NCBI GenBank assembly: GCA_947170435.1
Contig: CAMVTO010000005.1
Span: forward strand, 1 to 64,000
Reading direction: 5' to 3'
Length of the DNA: 64,000 bases
Origin: an uncultured Clostridia bacterium
Lineage (GTDB): Bacteria; Bacillota; Clostridia; Oscillospirales; Oscillospiraceae
Shown here: piece after piece, positions 1-6,511 of the stretch
Layout of the letters: every line of letters starts with the position of its first letter
Numbering within the stretch: position 1 is the first letter of the stretch
Notes under the pieces: model-generated
Told to the model about the DNA's origin: nothing
What the model saw: only the letters and a program-made list of their open reading frames with translations
The model's database searches: none
Program-made: the position numbers and the translations under genes

Positions 1-43
1 ACCCGGAACCTTAGTTCCGGATCTCTTTCCCTCTTGCGATTAT

Positions 44-72
44 GTTATACCACCAATTTTAGCACTCGTCAA
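44..72 (-). promoter_or_regulatory. Leftward sigma-A-type promoter
   Basis: Read on the minus strand this is TTGACG, a 17-base spacer, then TATAAC. Transcription would leave the window at its left end, so the controlled gene is outside. A short inverted repeat (CCGGAA at 3-8, TTCCGG at 15-20) would lie in the leader RNA. Confidence 0.75.
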
Positions 73-85
73 GAGAGAGTGCTAA
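59..85. promoter_or_regulatory. CIRCE operator (HrcA-binding), first copy
   Basis: A perfect match to the CIRCE consensus, TTAGCACTC then nine bases then GAGTGCTAA, overlapping the -35 box and spacer of the leftward promoter. CIRCE is the operator of the heat-shock repressor HrcA. The controlled gene lies off the left edge. The layout copies the one in front of hsp20 at 1938-1979, so a second small heat-shock or chaperone gene is likely there (inference). Confidence 0.93.
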
Positions 86-172
86 TAATTCTGTGAAGAA
101 TTTGTGAACATTCTTATATATAATTCACGGCGAGTTTTTCATGGGATAATTGATTTCCCGGATTTGCCCTTG

Positions 173-1102
173 TTACAGCTTGGGAAACAGTGCACGCCGC
201 TTCTGCAGAACAGCCTTTTTTGATTCGACTTCCCGCTTCAATTCCCGGATCTCCGGGCTTGCGTCTTCTTCCCGATAGAGCAGTCCGATCAGTGCGTCCT
301 GTTTTTCGATGATCTCGTTCTTTACGCTTCTTGTGGGCTCCAGGTTCTCTGCAACCTCCTGCCGCATCTGAACAACACGCTCTTCCGCTTCCTGCCGCAA
401 TCTTTCCATCTCAACCTGTATTTCCTCCATGCGTTTGGCAATGCGCTCCGTCTTATAAATGACCTCGGGATACGCATCCGCAAAGCGGCGGTAGAAAACG
501 GAGCGGTTGCTGAGCAGCAGCCGAACCTCTTTGCTGATAGCTTCTGTTTCGTCTGCATCACTGCTTTCGACTCCCGACTTGACCAGTTTCAGTACGAAGT
601 GAGACATCACATAGTCTGCGATAAAGACCGCTGACAGGGAGAATGCCATAATCTCCCGCAGAGGAAAGCTCATATGTTCGGAAAGACGAAGCAACAGCGG
701 ATTGATCAGATCCACAATCACCACGCCGCCCAGCCCGAACAGAACCAGATTCCCGATCCAGACCCTACCATGCAGGTTCATGGGCTTTGAGCTGTAATCC
801 CACCAACGAGCATGGAAGCGTTTCTCCAGAACATAGCTTGTCATATATTCCAGGAAGCCGCACAGAAGAAACGACACAATGAAGGTCGTGCCTACGGAGA
901 ATTCCAGTGGGGCCAGCCCCTTTATCACGACGGTGATCAGCGCCGCACCGGAGCCGTAGATTGGGAGCCACGGGCCGGTCAGAAAGCCGCGGTTGATGAA
1001 ACGGTGAAACTGAAAGTACTTCAGTGTGACCTCGATGCACCAGCCAAGGAAAGCATAGGCAAAAAACAGCAATATCAAGTTTATCAGGCGGTCAGTCGCC
1101 AT
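173..1102 (-). CDS. CmpB-type integral membrane protein (putative ABC transporter permease family)
   Basis: A protein of 309 residues. The first 180 or so residues hold several hydrophobic segments, with FAYAFLGWCIEV near the start and RGFLTGPWLPIYG at about 38-50, which resemble the CmpB family that databases call 'putative ABC transporter permease' (PF06541). The last third, from about residue 200, is charged and predicted coiled coil, rich in Glu and Arg. The start is preceded by GGAG. No ATPase partner lies nearby, so a transport role is only a database label; the molecular function is unknown. It is on the same strand as hsp20 but is separated from it by a terminator and a gene remnant. 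Family assignment is fairly safe, function is not. Confidence 0.75.
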   Translation of the reverse strand: MATDRLINLILLFFAYAFLGWCIEVTLKYFQFHRFINRGFLTGPWLPIYGSGAALITVVIKGLAPLEFSVGTTFIVSFLLCGFLEYMTSYVLEKRFHARWWDYSSKPMNLHGRVWIGNLVLFGLGGVVIVDLINPLLLRLSEHMSFPLREIMAFSLSAVFIADYVMSHFVLKLVKSGVESSDADETEAISKEVRLLLSNRSVFYRRFADAYPEVIYKTERIAKRMEEIQVEMERLRQEAEERVVQMRQEVAENLEPTRSVKNEIIEKQDALIGLLYREEDASPEIRELKREVESKKAVLQKRRALFPKL

Positions 1103-1199
1103 TCTCCAAAACTCCTCTGAATTCTATATTAGGCTGCTGCAGCCTGTATATCTTAGTATGATTCGCCGTGATCATCTTCTATGTCAGGAGCTTATCATT

Positions 1200-1328
1200 T
1201 TACTTCTTAATGATTACAGCCTGTGATATCGTATAATTGGCATTGGTTGTTTCGTGCTTCATTACGGACAGCGCCTGGTACGCTTCACTTTCGACTTTAT
1301 AATTAACCAGAATCAAATTCTCTTTCAT
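1200..1328 (-). pseudogene. N-terminal remnant of a conserved hypothetical protein
   Basis: A 42-codon frame beginning MKENLILVNYKVESEAYQAL and stopping after SQAVIIKK. This opening resembles, from memory, the N-terminus of Clostridia proteins of roughly 150-190 residues in which the conserved start is followed by a glycine-rich membrane-like part. Here the frame stops where that part would begin, so I read it as a truncated gene. It sits just after the hsp20 terminator, and no good ribosome site precedes it. It could also be a genuine tiny protein. Confidence 0.45.
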
Positions 1329-1353
1329 CTCAAACATCTCATTTAAATTGAAA

Positions 1354-1378
1354 AGCGCCCCGCGTTTGGCGGGGCGCT
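1354..1378 (-). terminator. Terminator of hsp20
   Basis: Perfect 10-bp stem AGCGCCCCGC / GCGGGGCGCT with a five-base loop. On the minus strand it is followed by a short T run. It lies 14 bases after the hsp20 stop codon. Confidence 0.85.
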
Positions 1379-1391
1379 GGAGTAGCAATGA

Positions 1392-1838
1392 TTATCCTTG
1401 GATCTGAATGGTCTTACGCTCCGGAAGTGCCACCGGCTTCTCCTTCGGGAAATCAAGCGTCAGAACGCCATCCTCAAACTTGGCCTGGACGTCTTCTTCC
1501 TTAACATTCTCACCGATATAGAAGCTTCTGGTCATGGAGCCCTCATAGCGTTCCTGATGAACGATCTTGCCCTTCTTGTCCTTGTCCTCTTCTTCGAGGC
1601 CCTTGGACGCGGTGATCGTCAGGTAACCATTCTGCAGCTGCAGATCGATCTGATCCTTCTTGAAGCCCGGCAGGTCCACCTTCAGCTCGTAGCCTTCATC
1701 GTGTTCCTTCAGGTCGGTCTTCATCACATGTGCTGCATGTTTCCCATACAGCTTGCGATCCACGTCGGATTCAAAGCCTCTGAACGGGAAGCCCATCCAG
1801 TCATCAAACAAACTCTCTCCAAAAATACTCGGTAACAT
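1392..1838 (-). CDS. hsp20: Small heat-shock protein, Hsp20 / alpha-crystallin family
   Basis: A 148-residue protein, the usual length of bacterial Hsp20. It is an ATP-independent holdase that binds unfolding proteins in the cytoplasm. The alpha-crystallin domain runs from about residue 37 to 135; recognisable parts are ELKVDLPGFKKDQIDLQL, the SFYIGENV strand and the ending A-x-F-x-D-G-V-L-T-L-D-F-P near 115-130. The N-terminus MLPSIFGESLFDDW is typical of Clostridia homologues. AAGGAGG lies eight bases before the ATG. The upstream promoter carries a CIRCE operator, so expression should be repressed by HrcA and rise on heat shock. A strong terminator follows. Identity is secure. Confidence 0.95.
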   Translation of the reverse strand: MLPSIFGESLFDDWMGFPFRGFESDVDRKLYGKHAAHVMKTDLKEHDEGYELKVDLPGFKKDQIDLQLQNGYLTITASKGLEEEDKDKKGKIVHQERYEGSMTRSFYIGENVKEEDVQAKFEDGVLTLDFPKEKPVALPERKTIQIQG

Positions 1839-1937
1839 AAGTCATGCCTCCTTCAATACTGCAATCATTTTTGTCTGTTACCTGAGCAAGGGGGATGGAG
1901 GTCATCTATTCGATCTTCGTTCCTCTGTTCGATTATG

Positions 1938-1965
1938 ATTATATCACCATTTTTAGCACTGTCAA
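1938..1965 (-). promoter_or_regulatory. hsp20 promoter
   Basis: Minus-strand TTGACA, 16-base spacer, TATAAT. The predicted RNA start is about 90 bases before the hsp20 ATG. Confidence 0.85.
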
Positions 1966-1979
1966 GTCGAGAGTGCTAA
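1953..1979. promoter_or_regulatory. CIRCE operator, second copy, at hsp20
   Basis: TTAGCACTG, nine bases, GAGTGCTAA: CIRCE with one mismatch in the left arm. It overlaps the -35 box of the hsp20 promoter, a position that would block RNA polymerase when HrcA is bound. Confidence 0.92.
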
Positions 1980-2044
1980 AAATTTATGAACAATCCTAAC
2001 ACATTTTGTTAACTTGTCCCATCAATGAGCCCACGCATATGAGA

Positions 2045-2072
2045 CGGGAGCCGAACATTCACTCGGCTCCCG
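2045..2072 (-). terminator. Hairpin after the lipoprotein gene
   Basis: Perfect 10-bp stem CGGGAGCCGA / TCGGCTCCCG with an eight-base loop, 18 bases beyond the lipoprotein stop. No T run follows on the minus strand, so a terminator role is likely by position only. Confidence 0.5.
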
Positions 2073-2089
2073 CGAAAAACTCCCCCTAT

Positions 2090-2986
2090 TTATCTGTCAA
2101 CAATCCCACTGATGGCGATGATCTGGAGCTGAGGTTCGGCGTCTGTCATATAATTGGGGTCATTGAGCCACACCTGACCGCTGCCCATGCAGATGCCCTG
2201 ACCGTTGACAAACATGTCGAGACAATCTTCATCCATCATGGCCTGCCGATCACTCTCATGGACGGTCTTGTCCTTCATATAATCCAGAAAAGCGTCTGCG
2301 TCGGCAAGCTCAGTGCCGTTGATCGCAATGGGATAACGGATCATATCGGCCATTGCATACCAGTTTTCATCCAGATAGGCCGTCCGAACAGCAAAGCCTA
2401 CTTCTGTTTCAACCTTAAACTTGTCCATCGCGGTTACACCGGTATAATGATCCGGATCGGTGACGCTGTACATATTTGCGGCAGCTCCCCAGGAATAGAC
2501 GGTTTCCAACTCGCCGGAGGGATACTCTTCAATGATCGTCAGCGTATTGTCCTCCGGATGAAAGACCGCGCGGCCCTTGCCGTCCGTGTAGCTTACGGTC
2601 TCTTCTGCGCCGCCCTGGCTGTTATAGGTATATTCCGTGAGAGTTCCGTTGGAGAAGTCTACCGTAAGCGTTTCGGCGTCAAAAGCTCCGCTCATCACCG
2701 TCCGGTTCTGGAACCATGGGCTGCCGGCATAGGTGACGGTAATTCTTGCACCGTTTGCACCCTCAGCTTCGACAAGCGCCTCTATGCTGTCTCCTGCATT
2801 ATATTTGCCCACGAAGTTCATAACGGGGTTTTGCCCGTCCTCGGCGACAACTGGTTCGGAGGAAGCCTCGGTGGGCTGCGAAGAAACTTCGCTTGGCTGC
2901 TCAGCCGGAGCCTCGGTCGAAGTTCCGCACGCTGCCAGAAGCAGCATTGCACAGGAGAGAAGCAGAATCCATATTTTTTTGTTCAT
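2090..2986 (-). CDS. Secreted lipoprotein of unknown function
   Basis: Starting at the ATG of MNKKIWILLL gives 298 residues with a type II signal peptide: basic start, hydrophobic core, lipobox LAAC followed by Gly, so Cys would be lipid-anchored to the outer face of the membrane. A Ser/Glu/Pro-rich linker follows (about 22-50), as is common in Gram-positive lipoproteins. The rest is acidic and soluble, with a beta-rich middle part and a C-terminal region (GFAVRTAYLDENWYAMAD) that I do not recognise as a named family, although it resembles short unnamed domains of gut Clostridia. A longer frame starting 24 bases upstream exists but would put charged residues before the signal peptide. Substrate and partners are unknown. 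Confidence 0.8.
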   Translation of the reverse strand: MNKKIWILLLSCAMLLLAACGTSTEAPAEQPSEVSSQPTEASSEPVVAEDGQNPVMNFVGKYNAGDSIEALVEAEGANGARITVTYAGSPWFQNRTVMSGAFDAETLTVDFSNGTLTEYTYNSQGGAEETVSYTDGKGRAVFHPEDNTLTIIEEYPSGELETVYSWGAAANMYSVTDPDHYTGVTAMDKFKVETEVGFAVRTAYLDENWYAMADMIRYPIAINGTELADADAFLDYMKDKTVHESDRQAMMDEDCLDMFVNGQGICMGSGQVWLNDPNYMTDAEPQLQIIAISGIVDR

Positions 2987-3094
2987 TACTGTACCTTTTC
3001 CATGAAACATAGAGTTATTTGCAGGAATTACGGCTTTTGGCTAGCTGCAGGGAAGGATTATAGCACGAAGAAATAGAGGCAGCAAGTTCCTTCA

Positions 3095-3871
3095 TCATTG
3101 TCCTCTTGACGGGGTGCGGTTCACATACATCTGCGCCCCAAAGCGCGGAGCGGTGCTTGTGGGGAGACGTTCCGCGTCCGGCTCCGCCTCGACTGATTTT
3201 GAAGGCTCCTCTTCTTTTGCGGCGCCTTTGACACGAGACGCGGCAGCCGCTGCCTTTGCGTCAAGCTTTGATGCGGATTCGTCTGTTTTCCCGGCCTGCT
3301 CCGTTTTCTTTTCTTCTGCTGCCTCTGGCTCCTGCTCGGCCTGCTCCGCCTCACGCTGCTCCTTGTGCTCCAACGCCTGCTCTGCTTCGGAGGAGAGCCT
3401 CTTGTATTCCTCGGTTTCCGAAAACGCGGTCATGCTCTCGCTCATGCGGTTCATGCGATATGCCGCCGTGCCGTCTCCGTTCTTCGCCGCCTGCATCGCC
3501 TCGCCCACGCGCGCCATGTGCAGACGCTGCGCCTCGTCCTTTGACTTGCAATGCCGCAGGGCTTCCTCATAAGCCTTTTGCTCTTTTTCGATCTGACGAA
3601 GCTTTTCATAGAGCTGGGGATTCTTCTCCTTGAGATACTCCATTTCCTGATCCGTCAGTTTTGCGCCGATATTGACCTTGTTTGTGATCTTCTGCATCTT
3701 CTCGTGATCGGCTTCCTCCGGCGCCTTTGAGAAGCTGCTCGCCGAGAGAAAATCGTCCAGCCCCTTGCTGTGACCGGTCACGTCGCCGCTTTTCTTTTTG
3801 AGGTTCCACTGCGTCTTGAGCGCGGTGGTTTTTGTATATTGGCTGATCGAGCCTATGGTTGATAGATCCAT
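3095..3871 (-). CDS. Conserved hypothetical coiled-coil protein
   Basis: A cytosolic, highly charged protein of 258 residues with no signal peptide. Residues 60-160 are predicted helical (KLTDQEMEYLKEKNPQLYE, a segment I have a sense of as conserved in Oscillospiraceae). From about 165 to 240 it is low complexity, rich in Glu, Ala and Lys, likely disordered or coiled coil. The end PRFGAQMYVN is less biased. A good AAGGAGG precedes the ATG and a promoter lies at 3912-3940. It is a single-gene unit. I cannot assign a function. Confidence 0.75.
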   Translation of the reverse strand: MDLSTIGSISQYTKTTALKTQWNLKKKSGDVTGHSKGLDDFLSASSFSKAPEEADHEKMQKITNKVNIGAKLTDQEMEYLKEKNPQLYEKLRQIEKEQKAYEEALRHCKSKDEAQRLHMARVGEAMQAAKNGDGTAAYRMNRMSESMTAFSETEEYKRLSSEAEQALEHKEQREAEQAEQEPEAAEEKKTEQAGKTDESASKLDAKAAAAASRVKGAAKEEEPSKSVEAEPDAERLPTSTAPRFGAQMYVNRTPSRGQ

Positions 3872-3911
3872 AGCAGTTGCCTCCTTAGCTGCGGTGCGAA
3901 AAACTTACCTT

Positions 3912-3940
3912 ATTGTATATATCGGCAGTGACGTTGATAA
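3912..3940 (-). promoter_or_regulatory. Probable promoter of the coiled-coil protein gene
   Basis: Minus-strand TTATCA, 17-base spacer, TACAAT, ending about 40 bases before the gene start. The rest of 3941-4134 holds only a weak small frame discussed among the rejected items. Confidence 0.5.
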
Positions 3941-4134
3941 AATTATACATCGGCAGAAATCCTGCAGCCGCACTTGCAGGGGAGCGGTAATATGATAAAC
4001 ACAGAAAAGAACGGCGTTGCAAATCGTATCAAAAAGTTTTATGATGGAATCGGAACAATCCACAGGAACCCGAGCGTCCAAAGCATTGTGGCCCAACGCA
4101 AATTCGTCAGGCATCGGAGAGAAAGGACAATCCC

Positions 4135-4872
4135 ATGTACAGAGAAGAAATCACACAGTTCAGCCATTCCTTAGAGCGTGAGATGCACGTCATGGTCTAC
4201 GGCAAGCGCGGGATGCCGCTGCTGTGCTTCCCAACGCAGGACTCCAACTGCCGCAATTTTGAGGACTTTGGCGTGGTGGATCAGCTCGCGGACTGGATCG
4301 ACGGCGGCAAACTGCAACTGTTCGTGGTGGACACCGTGGACCTGGAAAGCTGGTCGGTAAAGGATGGCGAGAACAGCTGGCGCTCCGCGCGGCAGGAGCA
4401 GTACTACCACTACATTGTGGACGAGGTCGTGCCGCTGATGCACGAGCGCAACGACGAGGCTCCCGCTGTGACGGGGTTGAGCATGGGCGCGAACCACGCG
4501 GTCATCACGTTTTTCCGCCGCCCGGAGCTGTTTCGCGGCGTGGTGGCGCTCTCGGGCGTGTACGACAGCAACCTCTTTTTCCACGGCTGGATGGATCCCA
4601 CGCTCTACGACAACTCGCCGGAGTGCTTTTTGGAGAATATGCCCGCCGACCATCCCTACATCGAGCTCTATAACCGTCGCCGCATCATCCTCTGCGTCGG
4701 TCAGGGTGCGTGGGAGGAGGACGGCGTGCGTACGCTGCACAACCTGAAGCGCATCTTCAACGAAAAGGGCATCCATGCGTGGTGCGACTTCTGGGGCTAT
4801 GACGTGAATCACGACTGGCCGTGGTGGTTCAAGCAGCTGCGCTACTTCCTGCCGAAGCTGATGGAGCATTGA
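4135..4872 (+). CDS. Alpha/beta-hydrolase, esterase family
   Basis: A 245-residue cytosolic hydrolase of the esterase-D/putative esterase type. The nucleophile elbow GLSMG is at 114-118 with Ser116, and a His in NHDWPWW at about 226 is the likely catalytic base. The Trp/His-rich C-terminus is typical of a group often annotated only as 'esterase family protein'. The natural substrate is not evident. It is the first gene of a rightward unit; its stop is 13 bases before sdaAB, so it is probably cotranscribed with the serine dehydratase genes. A metabolic link with serine use, for example removing an O-acyl group, is only a guess. Confidence 0.85.
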   Translation: MYREEITQFSHSLEREMHVMVYGKRGMPLLCFPTQDSNCRNFEDFGVVDQLADWIDGGKLQLFVVDTVDLESWSVKDGENSWRSARQEQYYHYIVDEVVPLMHERNDEAPAVTGLSMGANHAVITFFRRPELFRGVVALSGVYDSNLFFHGWMDPTLYDNSPECFLENMPADHPYIELYNRRRIILCVGQGAWEEDGVRTLHNLKRIFNEKGIHAWCDFWGYDVNHDWPWWFKQLRYFLPKLMEH

Positions 4873-4885
4873 AAGGGGCGCGGGC

Positions 4886-5554
4886 ATGAACGTATTTGAC
4901 ATCATCGGGCCGGTGATGATCGGCCCAAGCAGCTCCCACACCGCGGGCGCGGTGCGCCTTGGACGCGTGGTGAACAAGATCATGGACGGCAAGCAGCCGG
5001 AGAAGGTCACCATCACGCTCTCCGGCTCCTTTGCCCGCACCTACAAGGGACACGGCACCGACCGCGCGATCCTGGCCGGCATCCTCGGTTACCACAGCTG
5101 GGACGCGGAGATCCGCGACGCGCTGGAAATCGCCAGGGAGAGAAAGCTCAACTATGAGTTTGTCTGTCGTGACATCCCCAACGCTCACCCGAACACCGCC
5201 GCGATCCACTTTCTCCTGCCCGATGGTACGGAGGGCGAGGTCGTAGGAGCGAGCGTCGGCGGCGGCAACATCCGTGTGGACGAGGTCAACGGATTGCGCG
5301 TGGACTTCAACGGCGATTGCAGCACGATCCTCGTCATGCACCTCGACCGTCCCGGCGTCATCGCGGACGTGACGCAGCTCATGCGCGCGAAGTACCCGGA
5401 CGCGAACATCGCGAACTTCCGTCTCTCCCGCAAGGAGCGCGGCGGCGAGTCCATCATGACGATTGAGATCGACGGCGTCGCCACCGAGGGTATGGCGGCA
5501 GACCTGCGCGAGGTGGACAACGTCATCAACGCGCTGCTCATCAAGCGGGTATAA
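4886..5554 (+). CDS. sdaAB: L-serine ammonia-lyase, iron-sulfur-dependent, beta subunit
   Basis: A 222-residue subunit of the two-chain L-serine dehydratase, which deaminates L-serine to pyruvate and ammonia in the cytoplasm. The N-terminal half carries the signature GPSSSHTAGAVRLG (about 12-25). The C-terminal 75 residues form an ACT domain (LDRPGVIADVTQLM), a small-molecule sensor. It is followed 12 bases later by the alpha subunit with a strong AAGGAGG site, the standard order in Firmicutes. Identity is secure. Confidence 0.96.
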   Translation: MNVFDIIGPVMIGPSSSHTAGAVRLGRVVNKIMDGKQPEKVTITLSGSFARTYKGHGTDRAILAGILGYHSWDAEIRDALEIARERKLNYEFVCRDIPNAHPNTAAIHFLLPDGTEGEVVGASVGGGNIRVDEVNGLRVDFNGDCSTILVMHLDRPGVIADVTQLMRAKYPDANIANFRLSRKERGGESIMTIEIDGVATEGMAADLREVDNVINALLIKRV

Positions 5555-5566
5555 GGAGGTGCCGAT

Positions 5567-6454
5567 ATGTTGACGTATCGATCCATTCAGGAGCTGGTGG
5601 ACGCGGCGGATGCCGCGCACTGCACCATCGGCGAGCTGACGCTCCGGCAGCAGGCGGAAGAGATGGGGCAGGACGAGATCATGCTCCTGCGCCAGATGGA
5701 CAAGAATTTCGCCGTCATGGAGGAGGCAATCACTTTCGGCCAGCGGCGGGAGCAGACCTCAATGTCCGGGCTCACCGGCGGCGAGGGCTGGAAAATGCTG
5801 GAGTACAGCCGCCGGGGGGAGGGCGTTTCGGGTACGTTTATGTCCCGCGCCATGTCCCGGGCGCTCGCGGTCGCGGGCTGCAATGCCTCCATGGGCAAGA
5901 TCGTCGCCGCGCCGACGGCGGGCAGCTGCGGGATCCTGCCCGCGTGCCTTGTTTCCCTGCTGGAGGATCGCGGCGCGGACCGCGACGCGGTGGTGATGAG
6001 CATGTTCACCGCGGGCGCGTTCGGTATGGTGATCGCGCAGCGCGCGTCCATCGCGGGCGCGCAGGGCGGCTGTCAGGCAGAGTGCGGCAGCGCCGCGGGT
6101 ATGGCGGCGGCCGCGATGGTGGAGATCATGGGCGGCACGCCGCAGCAGTGCGCGGACGCCTGCGCCATCGCCATCGTCAACCAGATGGGCCTCGTCTGCG
6201 ACCCCGTGGCGGGGCTGGTGGAGATCCCCTGCATCAAACGCAACGTCGCGGGTGTGATGACGGCGTTTTCCTCGGCGGATATGGCGCTGGCGGGTATTCG
6301 CCCCTACATCCCGGCGGACGAGTGTGTGGAGGCGATGCGCGAGGTGGGTGACGCCCTCCCGGTCGCGCTCAAAGAGACCGCTATCGGCGGCCTTGCCGGC
6401 ACGCCCACAGGCAAGGCGCTGCGCGAAAAGGTGTTTGGCAAGGAGCAGAACTGA
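5567..6454 (+). CDS. sdaAA: L-serine ammonia-lyase, iron-sulfur-dependent, alpha subunit
   Basis: A 295-residue catalytic subunit holding the [4Fe-4S] cluster that binds and activates serine. Conserved cysteines are visible in AGSCGILPACLV (about 121-132), in GGCQAECGSAAG, and in LVCDPVAGLVEIPC. The family length is about 290 residues. It pairs with the adjacent beta subunit. A bidirectional terminator follows immediately. The enzyme is expected to be oxygen-sensitive, in line with an anaerobic host. Confidence 0.97.
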   Translation: MLTYRSIQELVDAADAAHCTIGELTLRQQAEEMGQDEIMLLRQMDKNFAVMEEAITFGQRREQTSMSGLTGGEGWKMLEYSRRGEGVSGTFMSRAMSRALAVAGCNASMGKIVAAPTAGSCGILPACLVSLLEDRGADRDAVVMSMFTAGAFGMVIAQRASIAGAQGGCQAECGSAAGMAAAAMVEIMGGTPQQCADACAIAIVNQMGLVCDPVAGLVEIPCIKRNVAGVMTAFSSADMALAGIRPYIPADECVEAMREVGDALPVALKETAIGGLAGTPTGKALREKVFGKEQN

Positions 6455-6465
6455 GTGAAGCAATC

Positions 6466-6500
6466 AAAAAGGACGCTGCCTTTTGGCAGCGTCCTTTTTT
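6466..6500. terminator. Bidirectional terminator between sdaAA and glgP
   Basis: Stem AAAAAGGACGCTGCC / GGCAGCGTCCTTTTTT with a four-base loop gives a T run on either strand, serving both convergent units. Confidence 0.93.
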
Positions 6501-6511
6501 GCTTGACGGGG

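Noticed and set aside
3992-4174. A small plus-strand frame (MINTEKNGVANRIKKF...) with AGGGGAG ahead of its ATG
   Set aside because: It overlaps the esterase start by 40 bases and its end reads esterase sequence in the wrong frame; the opening looks plausible, but no family or conservation can be claimed.
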